A stretch of 64,000 bases of DNA from Asterochloris sp. CNOR1 (taxonomy: Eukaryota; Chlorophyta; Trebouxiophyceae; Trebouxiales; Trebouxiaceae), in assembly GCA_963969365.1 (NCBI GenBank), contig OZ017751.1, positions 1-64,000 of the forward strand, written 5' to 3'. The notes under the pieces were generated by a model. It saw only the letters and a list, made by a program, of their open reading frames with translations, made no database searches and was not told where the DNA came from. Each line of letters starts with the position of its first letter. Position 1 is the first letter of the stretch. Shown piece by piece: positions 35,001-47,500 of this stretch. A program made the translations under genes and the position numbers.

Positions 35001-38000
35001 TTACAGCACATGCGGATTGCGCAGAGCAGGCCAGACCCCAATGCGGGGCGGTGAGCCAAGCGCCTGCCTGCAGTTGTGGTCAGGGCAAGCCTACTGAAGG
35101 CGAATGACACAGAGGCGACCTGCAGGTGCAGTTGAGCTGCCCTTCAACTTTGTGCTGGACTGCAGGGGGGGTCAGCACCCTTGGGGGCTGAATGATGATG
35201 GGCTGGTGAATGAACTGAGCGATGACGAGCATCGCTCAGCCCTGGGGCGGCGGCGTCGGCATCGCTCACTGGGGCAGCTGTCTGCTGCTGACTCGGGCAC
35301 CCTGCCTGACGCCCAGCAGAGCATGCAGCCAATGACCCCACAGCAGCAGGCAGTTGAGCAGCGCAAGATCTACCGCAAGCGCCAGGCTGAGGCTCTCTCA
35401 GCTATCAAGCAGGAACTGGTGAGCACAGCAGCGGGCTGCTCGCTGCCCTCCTTATGCAGCAGAGCCGGAGCTGTGCTGAACAGACTCTGGTGGTCACTGC
35501 TTATTCTTCATGCCCACTGCTTGTCGCTTTGCACTTGCAGCACTTATGTGGTGCTGACTTTGGCAGACCAGGGGTGGCAGCTGCACCTGGATGCAGTCCT
35601 ATACCAGCACTGCTTCTAGGGCTTGTCCAGTTTCTCCAGAGGTCAAGATGCTGACAAACTGCCTGGGCGTCTGCAGGGAAGGCAGGAGCTTCTTGACGAC
35701 ATCATGTCTGTGCTGAGCCAGCTGGCGGCCTCGAAGCAGTTCACTTCTGCACTGGCTAGCTCTGTCAACAGAGAGATATCAGATGCGCTGGAAGAAGATG
35801 TTGGGTGAGCTGAGCTGCTGCGGCCCGTGACCCGCAGATATGAGTTTTGCCTGGTGGGTGCAGCTGTAGAGTGTGTAAGCAGAAACAGCAAGGGAGGGTG
35901 CTGCAAAGCTGAGCTGCCTGTCCAGTGCCTCGCAAGTGCTCTTCAACAGGGCATGCCAGCTCAGTCAGGTATTGTGAAACCCTTCCTGATGAAACTTCGT
36001 TCTGACTCCTTCCACTGCTGCCTGCAGGAAGGACTTTCGCGAGATCACCCTGGAATGCCTGAGGGTCCTATCACAGCACAGGCTTGCTGCCATGCTGTGG
36101 CAGCTGCTGATCCTGCTGGGGCTGCGCCTGCCAAACCCTCTGAATGCTGGCCAGGCAGAGCAAGCGCGCATTCTCTTCGATGGCAAGGCCTTCACTCCAT
36201 GCCCTGCCTTGTTGGCTAACCTGACGTCACAGGCCCTCCATTAAACGATGCTGGTCAAGCAGCCAGCCAATGGGGATGTCACCTCCGCCAAGGTGGAGAG
36301 TGCAGCTGCGCATAAGTCCAACACTGAGTGCGAGCTGTGCAAAGACAGGGAGGTGGGTATCTATTGTTGACTGGCTGAGCTGCATGCTGTGCAGTATCTG
36401 TGCCTGCACCTAGCAGCAGTGGAGCAAGCAGGGTGCACATGAGCTCCCTGGCTTTGAGCATGGCTGCTCCACCTGCAACAGCACAGGTTTTGTGCTCCTT
36501 GTTGCCCTGTGTGCTTCTCATCTTGGCACGATATGGCTGCAGCAGTGTGCATCAGAAGCGGTGGGTTCAGCTACAGTGCATCCCCTTGGGCATCTGGGCT
36601 ACTTTGGCCACAGCCAGGGCAGTGCAGCACATGGGCAAGCAGGCTGCCTGCTGTTCTGCAACCTGCATGACACCACCTGGTGTCACACAGTGCTGCTTTG
36701 CTGTGGGAGCTATGCGGCGCTGGATATGCTTGACCCTGCATCAGCGTCAGTGGCTCGCAGCACCTGAGCACCTCACCCAAAGCACTACCCAACGCACTCG
36801 CAACCAGAGGCCACGGCCCCAAGGCAGAGGAGCAGCATCTGGTATACGCATGCAACATGCAATGCATTCCTGAACACAGCGCACTTGCAGGAGCAGTATG
36901 GTGGGCTCAAGACCCAGGAGCAGCTGCTCAAGTTCATCCATGATCCCTTGGTGAACATGCCAGCCCAGGAGCAGCTCTTGCAGGAGGAGTTTTCAGGCAG
37001 CTTGACCCATGATCATCACCACTCCCCTAGCCTGGGCAATCTGCAAAGCAACATGTACGGTATTTTCTTGGATTTGGTAAGCATGTGTTGTTCTCTGAGT
37101 GCTATGTGGGGACATGTGTGCTATGTGGAGACAGGGCCCACGCTTGCTCATCAGCCAGCTGTTCCAGACTTTGATGCCTTGGTGACACCAGCAAGACCAA
37201 GTCCCACCGTGCAATATCAAGATCATGCTACAGCCAGCCGCAATTCATGCCAGGCTGATGTGGGTTCGCCCTGCTTTCAGTTCATGTAGTTCTTGGAATT
37301 TGATGTGCTGGATCTGCAGGAGTACGCCCTGATTACTGCCATCACCAGCGTCTACAACAACATCCTGTCCTTCTATGACTGGCACGCCCAGCTCCATGAC
37401 TTCGTGGCTTTCAGAAAGGTGGCTGAGTGTGCAGCTTTTGCACATTGTTGTTCGCACTGGAATGGCCTGGCGCAGGCAGCAGGCTGTGCGTAATTACAAC
37501 AGCAGTCTTGGCTGTGGGAGTTTTAGTGCTTGCTTACTGCAGGCAGAGAGCATATGTGCAGGTCCCTGCGCATACAGTGCTGGCTTGAGCTGGCAGTCAG
37601 CCTGCGGTCTTGAGCACCTCACTGGTGGCAGCTGCCTGTCTGCAGGAGCAGTCCTCTCGTGATGTCTTCAAGTCTGCACGGTTTGCTGACCGTATGCTGG
37701 TGGACTGGGACATCTGCGTTCACAGTGAGTCCTCCGCCAGCGTCACATCTGCATCACCTGCAAGCCTGCAGGCAGTGTCCCCACCTCAGGGTGCAAAAGA
37801 GGCCTGCCAGCATGCCTACCAGCAACAGCTGAACTGCAACTGTCCAGTGGCTGGTGGGCTTTGTGCACTGGAGACCAGCTCCTGCTGCAGGGCTGGAGCT
37901 CAGCTTCAGGATCCTTCAGAAGTGGACTCTGGACTATGGTGTTGCACATAGGGAGCTGCAATTGCGAGCTGCCAGGTAAATCCACTTTGCAAAGCTGGTG

Positions 38001-41000
38001 TCAAGCTCCCCTTCACTCAGGACTCAGCGAGGCTTCATCTGCAATGATGCCCTATGCCACCTGTTCCAGTTCATCTTGCAGGGCGGCCTGCATCCCAACA
38101 TATGCGCCTGATCAGCTCAAGGTCAGCTGGTTCACACATGTTGACACACCTTGAGTTGAAGTTGTCGAGGTCCTTCGGTTGACTGAGAACGTTGCCGTGG
38201 AAGGCTGAGGGGTTTCACCTGTTGCAGCTTATGAGGCAGGTGGAAACAGACCAGTCCGAGATGAAGGCTTGGGGAGGACAGGTCACGGAGTCAAGTGCGC
38301 ATGGCGATGCACCAGTCGTTGTGCTGTACAGCCAGTAGCAGGATTGTGCCATCATGCTGTGCCGCCCAGACACCTGTGGTTTGTATAGTGGCAGCCCCGT
38401 TGGCACTGCACATGCTGCTGCACTGCACATGATGCTGCACAGCAGAGCCAGGCTCCACCTGAGCATGCGATGCAAGTCGACCATAACAAGCCACCCGCAT
38501 CCCTGCAGAGCTTGAGCTGGAGCAGCGCTTGATCGACAGGAGTCAGTTGCAGTCAAGGTGTGTTTACAAGGCCTTAGCCTGCAGCAGGCATGCAGCCAAG
38601 CCGTCACGTGCAGTGCACAACGTTAGTCAGGTTCACCCGGTGTTCACTCCTGCAGCATACTGTCAGACAGGTTAGGGATGGTCGGCTGCCCTCTTCTGTG
38701 CCTGTGGACATACTGCTTGCGGGTGGCTGAAGACATCTCAAAGGAGGAGCAGGGGTGCTATGGCCCCACATGAATTGATCTAGAGCTAGACAGCCAGACT
38801 AGCACCCGCCTGCAGAGCTGCAGAAGCCCTCAATGATCTGCTCAGGCTGAGATGGTCTGCATACTCCTGCAAATTCCAACAGGAAGTTTGTTGACCTTGC
38901 ACCACCCACCTGAGCCATCCCTCCCCTTGCCATGTAATTCATGCCCCCTGCAGGTCAAGCCAAGAGCCATACACCCCTCCCCCCATTCCTCGCTCCTTGC
39001 TCACTGGGATGATCTCACTTGATTCCTGAAACCAAGACGACTGGGTGCAGAGCATCAACATGCAGCTCGGTCCCATGCAAATGGTTATGCAGACTGAACG
39101 TCTTTTGGTCCATGCATGACCCCATGTGCTGTTTGTCCCTTGCAGGTCATCAACACCATCCTCAGACAGTGAGCGCGAAGAACTCTGTCCATGGGGAGAC
39201 ATACACTGCTTGGCTGAGCTCATTGTGGTGGAGCAGAAGTTCGAGATGCTTATGAAAAATGACCACGAAATGGATGAGCCAATTGAGGTGGCGCAGCGAA
39301 TTGTGGCAGAGGCAGAAGCAATGCTATCCAGCATGCAGTTTAGGAGGAACATGCTGTTCAAGTGAGTGACAGAGCAGGGCTTGCAGCCCCTCAAAGGGTC
39401 GCCTTTCCTGACCGACAGCAGCTTCTTGTGTGCTGCGATCTCTGGTTGCATTGCACGTACAATCAGCATCCAGCTGGATGCTTTGCAAGTTGCAAACTCT
39501 GAAGCCCTCAAGTAGCAGGACGTTCAGCCGCACAACACCGCATAGATGCCAGGCAGCTTGCTCTGCACTGTGCTGCCTAGCAGCCCAAGCATTTCAAAAA
39601 GTGTGGCTGACAGAAACGGACGGCCTCATCTGCTGCTTGTCTGCCGTGCAGTGCAGCCATGGAGGTGGCCAAGGAGGAGTTGATCCCTGTCCTGGAGCCT
39701 GCCATTCGCCTGGCAATGGCGCAGCAGGTGTTGCACAAGGCCACTGAGTGGAAAGGTGAGGCCATGCTATGTGGCCAGCCATTTGGCATGTCAGGTTGCC
39801 AAGCTCTTGAGATGACGAAATCTGTGTTGCTTGCCACCAGCAAACTTCATGCCATGAGCTGGCCTGCAACAGACTGCTGCCCCTGCTGCAATGCCTTGCT
39901 CCTGCACCTCTGTGGCCCACTGCGCCGCTTCTGGCCTCTCATCCCAGGTGTAGCCTGTCTGCCTGCAGCAGACCACAGCCTGCTGCTTTTGTATAGATGC
40001 TTCACACTGCTGCTGGGTTCTAAGGCAGCAGCTGTTGGCCACCTGACACAGCCCTGCTGAGGCAGCAATGTTCAACCAGCCTGTGAATAAGCAGGGCCTG
40101 CTGCTACTTCCATTTGCCTCCATGATGCACCAGCTGGCAGCTGCTTCTGGCCATTCCTTGCAGCCCTGCTGAGGCAGCCCCTGTATGCCTGTAGCAAAGC
40201 AGGCGCAGGCTGAGGCTGACCTCCTGCTCACATTAGAAGCTGAGGCACAACAGAAGGAGCTGGAGCGGCAGAGAAAGGTTGCAGCTGCAAAGTCAAAAAA
40301 GGCCAGGAAGAAGGTACAGTGTTGCTGACGATGCGAATGCTGAAGACTGCCTGCAGCAATGACCAACATGCAGGCCAGGCATCTGCAACCTTTGCAGCTC
40401 CATGCATAGCCCTGATGGTGCCGGGGCTGCTGTTTCATGGCTTCTGCAAGTAGGCAGGTACTGCAATGCCTCCTGCATATTCCTTGTCTGGTCACAGGCC
40501 TGACCGCGTCTTCAGATGGTGGTGGCAGCGCTGCATGGTCATGCAAGCTTTGCGGCCGCATAATACCTGCAGGGCAATCCTAGAAGTGTTACCATTCTCT
40601 GCAGGCCAACAGGCAGGCAGCTGCTGGTGTCAAGGAGCCAGGCGCAGAACATGAAGAGGTGAGCTCAAGATTTTGCTGGTGCAGCAGGGCCAACAGCTTG
40701 CACTTTACTTAGCCATCCCCAGGTTGTTGCGTACGTGGGGTTGCTCTTGTGGCACCATGTCAAATTGTTTCCAAGCGTCTGCAATCAGGCCCTCAGGCAG
40801 ATTTTGCACATGAGCACCCCAAGTCTAAGCAAAATTAAGGCAGACCAGGTGCATGGGCCAGACACTGAGGACAGCTGGCAGAGTGCAGCCCACAACATTT
40901 GCGTGCCAAGCTGCTGGCAGGTCCACCAATTGTGCATGTGGGCCACTTGTTGAACCCCTAGTGGCCTGCACAACATGGCTGTGCCAGGGTGTCAATGATG

Positions 41001-43078
41001 CTCATTCCTAGTACGTGTCTAAGGGGCATGGTGAGCAGCATTGCTGGCCTCCCAGTACTGTGGCACACCCTGCGGTTCATCAGTAGCAGGCCACAGTCAG
41101 GGAGACTGGACGCTGGATGAGTTTCTGTCATCCCTGCGCCGCACAGGCTGTCTGCCAGGCTACTGGTGGCTTTAATGCACACTGGATACATTGATTGGAC
41201 CAGGCGTCATGCGCAGCATAGCCCAGCCTGCCAGACCTTTAGGAGCCCTTTGGCAGGCAAACCGGTCAGAACTGACCAGGTGCTTGAGCCACTGCGCTGT
41301 ATCTTCGCTACTTTGTGATTTATATATTCTGAATAAGATCATTGCAAACGGAAGTGCAGCTGCTGCATTTGGTGCTGCAGGTTGTTATGAGCAAGATGAA
41401 AGGCAACAGGCAGCAGCAGCTACCCTGTGCCCAGACAAGTTACTTTTGTTGCTGCAGGTTTGTGCCAGGAACGTGGAGGAGGAAGATGAGGAGCAGCAGC
41501 GACGTTATTCAGAGCTCGAGCAGCACCGTGACAGGCAGCAGCGCCTGCCCAAGGAAGCCACAGGCGGCAGCAAAATTAAATCTAAGGGTGGCAAGGAGAA
41601 GGATGGCAGGCCAAAGGAGCCCAAGAAGACCCAGATCACAGTGAGCAATGATTCGACGCCTGCTCCTGGCTCTGCCGTCCTGGCTGCACCAAGGCCAGCA
41701 GCGTTTCTGATCTGGGTAGCATCCTAAGAGTCCAGGTCATTGGGTGCTGTTCTGGTCTGGGCAGGTCCTGCCACAGACGTCTCATGGGTCACGCCTGCTA
41801 AGCAGCTGCTGCTGTCCTCAACGGCTGTTCAAAGCTGGTGGACAGCAGGGGAGTACAGCTTGGCAACCACCAAAGCAGCCAGCTATCTGGCATGGCTTCT
41901 GCAGGGACTGCTCTTTACAGGTTGTATAGCTGTTGGCCGCACTATGCCAAGAAGCTGGATGACACATGCAACATTGCTGTGACTCACCCAAGCAATGCAC
42001 CGGCCTCTTGGGTCATGCTTGAGCTCACTTGGCTCAGCCTGTACGAGTGCGGGCTCTGCGCAACCAGATGGCAGCTGCTGCATGGAGGCAGGAGTCTGTC
42101 AGTAGTAGTGCGGGGGGCAAGGCCGAGCCTGGCTCACTACAATCAGCAGCAGTACCACACAGGTGGCTGCTGTTGCCTGCTGTTTGCCACTGCTCCACTC
42201 ACTGCTTCCACAGCTAAAGGCGTCTTGTGCAGGACTTGCCGCGACAGCCCTCAACTGCTTCTGCTAACCCCTGGGGCCGACAAGCTGCAATTGAGGCAGC
42301 CAGCGCAGCATTCAGTGTCAGAGCGTGCGACGAGGAGGCCAAGCATCTGGCGGACACCGTGCTGGGCAATCTGCAGCAGCCCAGCCAGCTGAGTACAGAG
42401 CCAGCACAAGACGCTTGCAGCAGCGCAGAGGGAGGCGCACAGGCTGCCCTGTCTGCAGACAGAGCACCCGAATGCATCACGCCCGAAGCAGCTGAGCAGG
42501 GGCTGCTTATGCGCTCAGCGCCCCTGTCCCCGCTGCAACTGCAAGAGCCGGCTCAGGAGGCGCCAGCTGCCACCCTGGGGATGCAGGACATGCTGGACCT
42601 GCTGCTGCCACCTGTTTTGCACACTAATGGCCACGACGTGCCCCCTCAGAAGCTGTCCCGGCCCAGAAAAGCCTCCAGGGCAGCGCTATCATCAGCACCT
42701 GCGGCTGCAGGCGCCGAGCAGTGTGGCGCAGAGCAGCAGCAGGGAGAGCTGCCTACTAGCAGTCAGCAGCCTGATGTGCAGAAGCCCAGGCCAAAGCTGA
42801 GGGCCAGGCGGGCAGAGGCGTGCACAGGCCTGGGCCCATCCAGCAGCTATATGCCTGCTGCTGCGCCAGGAGATGAGTTTTCCCCTGAGCATGAATGTGT
42901 GATCTGCTTGGATGACCGGCGCTGCGTCATGGTGGCACCCTGTGGCCATGTACCCTATTGCTTTGAGTGCGCAGAGCAGCTGTGCGGCCCCGGCGGCATT
43001 CATGCGTTTACCAGGGGACAAGTCTGCCCACTCTGCCAGGCAAAAGTGTATGCAACTGTCTCTAAGACATTCTACTGA
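26004..43078 (+). CDS. Very large unrecognised multi-exon protein with C-terminal RING finger
   Basis: About 33 exons on the plus strand form a mostly phase-consistent chain. Examples: 26004-26174 (MASNGSKGRSKGSEAASADP), 26429-26785, 27027-27149, 27603-27863, 28270-28380, 29702-29858, 30214-30384, 30699-30794, 31392-31549, 32318-32422, 32761-32840, 33056-33144, 33674-33880, 34582-34772, 35166-35418, 35677-35814, 36028-36182, 36891-37076, 37290-37418, 39146-39361, 40195-40313, 41458-41640 and 42233-43078. The product is largely helical and charged, with coiled-coil-like segments (LKAVEQRDRQREQRVQHEIS; EAEAQQKELERQRKVAAAKS) and an acidic serine tract (ADNDASDSNDASEFEKAGSS). The last exon ends in a C3HC4 RING: CVICLDDRRC, APCGH, YCFECAEQLC, CPLCQ. 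This suggests an E3 ubiquitin ligase; the substrate is unknown. No other domain is recognised. Donors after 33880 and 36182 are GC-type. Junctions near 36.2 and 38.0-38.6 kb are uncertain, so it could be two adjacent genes. Confidence 0.65.
27897..28330 (+). repeat. Segmental duplication, copy 1 (pairs with 40768-41510)
   Basis: This block holds intron sequence plus the start of the exon reading VHVRNAEEEGMQQW. It aligns with 40768-41510, which ends in the exon reading VCARNVEEEDEEQQ. Shared landmarks are CAGGCCCTCAGGCAG (or GGGCCCTCAGGCAG), GGCAGACC(A/G)GG, GCCCAGC(C/T)TGCCAGAC, GAGCCACTGC(A/G)CTGTATC and TGCAGGTT(C/T). Intron and exon were copied together within the same gene. Confidence 0.7.
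40768..41510 (+). repeat. Segmental duplication, copy 2 (pairs with 27897-28330)
   Basis: Diverged second copy of the intron-exon block at 27897-28330, with about 200-300 bp of extra sequence near 40960-41190. The duplicated exon continues here into a Lys/Gly-rich tail (GGSKIKSKGGKEKDGRPKEP), which the first copy lacks and which instead matches the first exons at 21320 and 44523. Confidence 0.65.
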
Positions 43079-44522
43079 CTGCTAAACAGCTCATAAATGG
43101 AGACATGCCAGTATCAGTTGGAGCTTTGATAAGAAGCATGAAATATGAACACAGCAGTAGCTATAGCGGGCTGCAGCCCCAGAGGAGCCATAGTTATGGC
43201 TCCTCTGGGAGTTGCAGCCGTGATCATTGCAAGACAGCACTTATCTTGGGGCTGCTGCTTCTTATCAAACATGCTGTGAAGATGTGCAAACAATTTGAAT
43301 GAAACAGCAATGGCCAGACAATATCTTCCTGCTGGAATTGGACTGCTGGGAATGGGTTGCAATAGGCATGTGCAGAGGTCAGGCTATACCTCATGAAAAG
43401 CAGAAATGCCCTGCTGCATCTATGCATATATATGCGTGGGGCATCTGCGCAAGTTGCACAGCCATGCTCTGCCTCAGCTCTCAAACCTGCAGCGCGTCCT
43501 GGCATCTGCAGGCAGATGGCACCTGGCAGGCTGTGGCCGTATCGCACATTTGCATTGCAGGCACAACGGGGGCATCCAGAGCCAGTCTGATGCCTGCAGC
43601 CAGCTAGGCTGCAATCATGAAGTAGCTATGCAGGGTATCTTTCTGTTCTCTGTGCACATTGTGTCTCGCACCGCATGATTGCATTTGTTGCTCACACTGC
43701 CTGAAAGTGTTTTTGGGCTGGCCGGGCTGGGTCATTTGAGCCAGGCTGTCTTCTTTCAACACCTTGCTGCAGGCTGTCTTGCCAAGAAGCAGCACAGCAG
43801 AATGCTGACAGATGAGCCGCAGGCTGATGCTGGAATCATCTATGCGAGAGGGATGTGGTGCACTTGGCTGCGGTGTGTGGCGTCAGCTGTGGTTTGGCAC
43901 AACAAGAGGGAGCTAGCCTGCCATGAACAGCAGCAAAGCAAGGCTGCTGTACAAAGCAAGGTAGATGGTCAATCCTGTTTCAGTGGAAGGGCTAACACAT
44001 AACATCAGTAATTGTCACACAGCCCCCATCAGTGTAAAGGCTAATCAATGTGTAGGGCAATTCCTGGTCGCATAGGTGCAGACGAAGGACTGTCTCTCCA
44101 GAGTGTAACTTCATTGGACCGGCGGACTGTCCTCCAGGCGGAGCCTCAACCAACGGCAGACTCAGAATCCGGGGTGGATTACTCTGTCTTGCCGCGGATA
44201 CCCAGGTCGACCAGATTCTTGCAATGATCATCGTTTCCAGGATGCCTGATCACCAGCAGCAGCAGCTGTAGGAGCTAAGCACATCAGAGTTGCAACCTGT
44301 GTGCCACAGCCTACATGCTGACAGCTCGCCCTGCATCTTGACAAGTCTCGGCTCCAATTTGCAAATTCCTGCAGCAGGTGGAGCCTCAGATGAGCCAATG
44401 ACCTGCTCCCTACCACCCTTGCCAGGGCACCTGAGGCAGCACTCTAGGCCACGCCATCTAGAAAGGCTTCTGTAGGCCGCAGTCTGCGACCCAAATCCGC
44501 TGAGCACCAGCCGGCCTCCAGC
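43079..44522. other. 3' flank of RING gene and intergenic region
   Basis: The first about 230 bp are the RING gene's 3' flank, shared in diverged form with 24782-25070, and include a strong hairpin (annotated separately). From about 43310 to 44522 no convincing exon chain is seen. A minus-strand open stretch at 43992-44231 is protein-like in composition but has no recognised motif and no supporting splice partners. The last part (about 44270-44522) precedes the next gene and presumably holds its promoter. Confidence 0.45.
43170..43218 (+). other. Long perfect-stem hairpin in the 3' UTR region of the RING gene
   Basis: CCCAGAGGAGCCATA (43178-43192), a 2-nt GT loop, then its exact complement TATGGCTCCTCTGGG (43195-43209). 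The stem extends on both sides with GCTGCA/TGCAGC after a small mismatch. It begins about 90 bp after the RING gene stop codon. The homologous site in the 25-kb copy keeps only half the palindrome. It could be an mRNA 3'-UTR structure or a remnant of a small inverted-repeat element; no downstream U-tract is present, as expected in a eukaryote. Confidence 0.75.
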
Positions 44523-47500
44523 ATGGGCCCGCCCAAGACGGCCAAAGGCGGCAGCAAGAACAAGTCCAAGGGCGGCAAGGAGAAGAAGGATGGCAAGCCA
44601 AGGGAGCCCAAAATCCCCCCGATCACAGTGAGACACATAAAAACACCTGCTCTTGGCACTGCCATCTTGGCTGCAGCAAGGCCAGCAGCATTTGCGCTCT
44701 GGGGAGCTTTCTGAAGCGTCCAGGTGATGGGGTGCCATTCTGGTGGGGGGGCGGGTCCCTTGGGCTCTGGTAAAGATATGTCATGGGTCACGCCCGCCAA
44801 GCAGCTGCTGCTGTCCTCAAGGGCCCTTCACAGCTGGTTGCTGGACAGCATGTGAATGCGGCTTTACTGCTGCATGGTGCTGCACAGCTGCTGCTGGCTG
44901 TGCGACCCATCAAAGCAGCAAGCTCCTGGCGCAGCGGCTGCAGGGACTGCTCTTTGTGGGTCACATGGCTACGGGCCGCACTGTGCTAAGAAGCTAGATG
45001 ACACGTGCAGCAGCGACTCATCCAATGTGGGCCCAAGGGAGCCTGCTGTGAGCTCAACTGGCTCCTTGAACGCACCACTGTTGTGCAAGCAAATGGACTA
45101 TGCTGATTGTGTGTGTTGACAGGACCAGTTGCAGCCAATCAGACGGGCACAGCAGCAGATGAGTGCAGCAATGCTGTTCAATCACGCTGCGGCATGGCTC
45201 ATGCTCTTTAGCTGCGTTGCAGTGGGCTGCAGAAGGCCTGCAAAACACAGGCGTTTGTCTGTGCTGCAGCATGATGCCTGAGTCCCAGGTTTGGCCCAGT
45301 TGCTCCAGAATGAAGTGGCCCCCAGCTGCACCCTGGCCTCATGCTGCCCTTCTGGGCTGCAGCACAAGTGATAGTATTCCCCCACTCTGCAGCATGACTT
45401 CCTGGAGCCTCAGGTGCGGGCCGAGGACCGTGTGGCCAAGGTCAAGCCCTTCTGGAGAAGTCTCTCCCAGGATCGCCGCCTGGACCTGCTAAGCATCCCC
45501 CTGAACGAGCTCAAACAGCGGGCGGCTGAAGTGGGCGCCAGACAGCGTAAAGAGCAAGGTGGGCAGGGCTGCCTCAATTGTGATGCCCCTGATCTGGAGA
45601 TCTTCAGAGTTCACTGAGGCAGCTTTCCCAAGATGGCTGCAGGGCCTCCAGGTGACACACCCTGCCTTTTACACAGTGGCCATCAGAGGAGCCACCGATG
45701 CAGACCTATTCAGCTTACACAATGAGAGAAATTGCCAGTGGGTCAACCCAAGTGGCTGCAGCACCTTAAGGTGACGTTCAACTCGCATGTCTACAGTTTT
45801 GCACTTGCAGAGCGGACTTTTGAAGGTCCAGCACCAGTTCCAGAAGGATGGGTCTCCTTGCAACAATGAGGCTTGGAAGGATCTTTGCAACATGGGCCTC
45901 AGCCTGGAGTGCGTCTTTGGCGGCATTGAGTCCGGTGCTGAGAAGGCTCGTGACCGCGCCAAGCTCTGCCTTGGTGAGCAGTCTTTGTCACCCAAGCTCA
46001 GCTGATCTGCTCCTGAGCACCAGCCAGGGGATAGTTTTTGCAGGGACGTCTGGGCACCAGCCTGACTTATGCATGTCCTGACTGCGCTGAAAATGCCAAA
46101 GGGCCGCCAGCTTCATACCTGCGCTCTTGATCTGCTTTGGCATATCCCCTTGGAATGCTCTGCCAGTGGACAGGCTGCGACCACTGGCAAGGGCCAACAT
46201 TGTCAGGGTCAGTTGACCTGGATATTGAGCCTCTTGTCATTGAGAAGTCCGGCAGTGTCACAGCCCCTGCAGGCTTGGTGCTCCATAGCACATAAAGCTC
46301 GTAGTTAGCTTGGCTTGGCAGCAACCGCCGTCAGCACCCTGGGACCGCCTCCAGTCCAACAGGCTGACTGCAACTCGTTCCGTACAGGCTCATGTCCTCC
46401 CAGCGCAGTGAAGGCACATGAGGACCTGGTGCTAGCACTGGAGGACATGCACACCTGGGAGAAGCGCCACTGCAAAGCCAAAGAGCTGCTGAAGGAGATG
46501 CTGCAGAGCCGCTCTCAGGTTGCGGGGTTGAGCAAGAAGTATGACATCAGGTGGGTTCCAGGAAGCTGAGGGTGAGAGGCTGGCCCCCCTCTCCATGTGA
46601 GGCTCCTGGTGGTGGGGGCACACCGGGGATAGCAATCACTGGGTCAAGCTATGGCTGCTGGTCTCAGACATCACCAGCACTGCATGACGTGAGACAGACA
46701 ATCAATGTGATAACCCAGGTAACTCATACAGGCAGAGCCAAGTGGTTCATATCTTCTCTTTGTCTAGAGCCCCACCGCCCCCCAGGGCCCTGCCTGGCAT
46801 GGATGGCCTTTCAAGACAGAGTGCAGAGATTGGCGCAGGCACTGCAGACCTGTCTGAGCACCTGTCATGGACTTATGCCCCGACTGCTGGCCTGCAGGCC
46901 CATCTCAGCCCAGGACCCCTGCTTGGCATCTTTGGACTCTTCAAGCAGAGTTCGGAGGCTGTGACAAGCCCTGCAGACCTCCCTGAGCATGTCATCATGG
47001 CCATGCTGAGGCGCGAGACCCTGCTGATGCATGCTAAGCTCATGCCCTCTGTTATGACCAGATCACGGGGGAGGGCCAGCTGAGGAAGCTGAGGGGACAG
47101 CTGAGTCAGGTGGGCAGCCTGGGGTAGCATTCTCTGTGCTGGGGTGATGAGAGGTGTGCAGACTGCTACCGGGGCCAGTGCTGGGTGCTGAGGTGGTTGT
47201 GGAGCTCTAGTGCACATGAATTTGCTGCTGGTGCACACACTGCGGATGTGCCAGCCAGAACACTGATGACAGGGGTACAGCAGGGCGATGACGGCTTGTG
47301 CCACCCTCTCACAGCCTCCTGTTTGGTACATCAGCAGACCAGCTCCTGTCCACCACCACACAATGCATTGCAGAGCGAGCCCTGCTCTGGCAGCCTCCAG
47401 GGCGAACTGCAGGTGACCCACCTGTTTGCTGCTGCTCACATGCAAGCAATCAAACCCTGGGCGTCTACATGCAGTTAGAGCCCCGCTTTGACCACGGGAA

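Noticed and set aside
43992-44231. Protein-like minus-strand stretch, considered as a retrotransposon fragment
   Set aside because: No reverse transcriptase, RNase H or integrase motif is visible and no long terminal repeats flank it.
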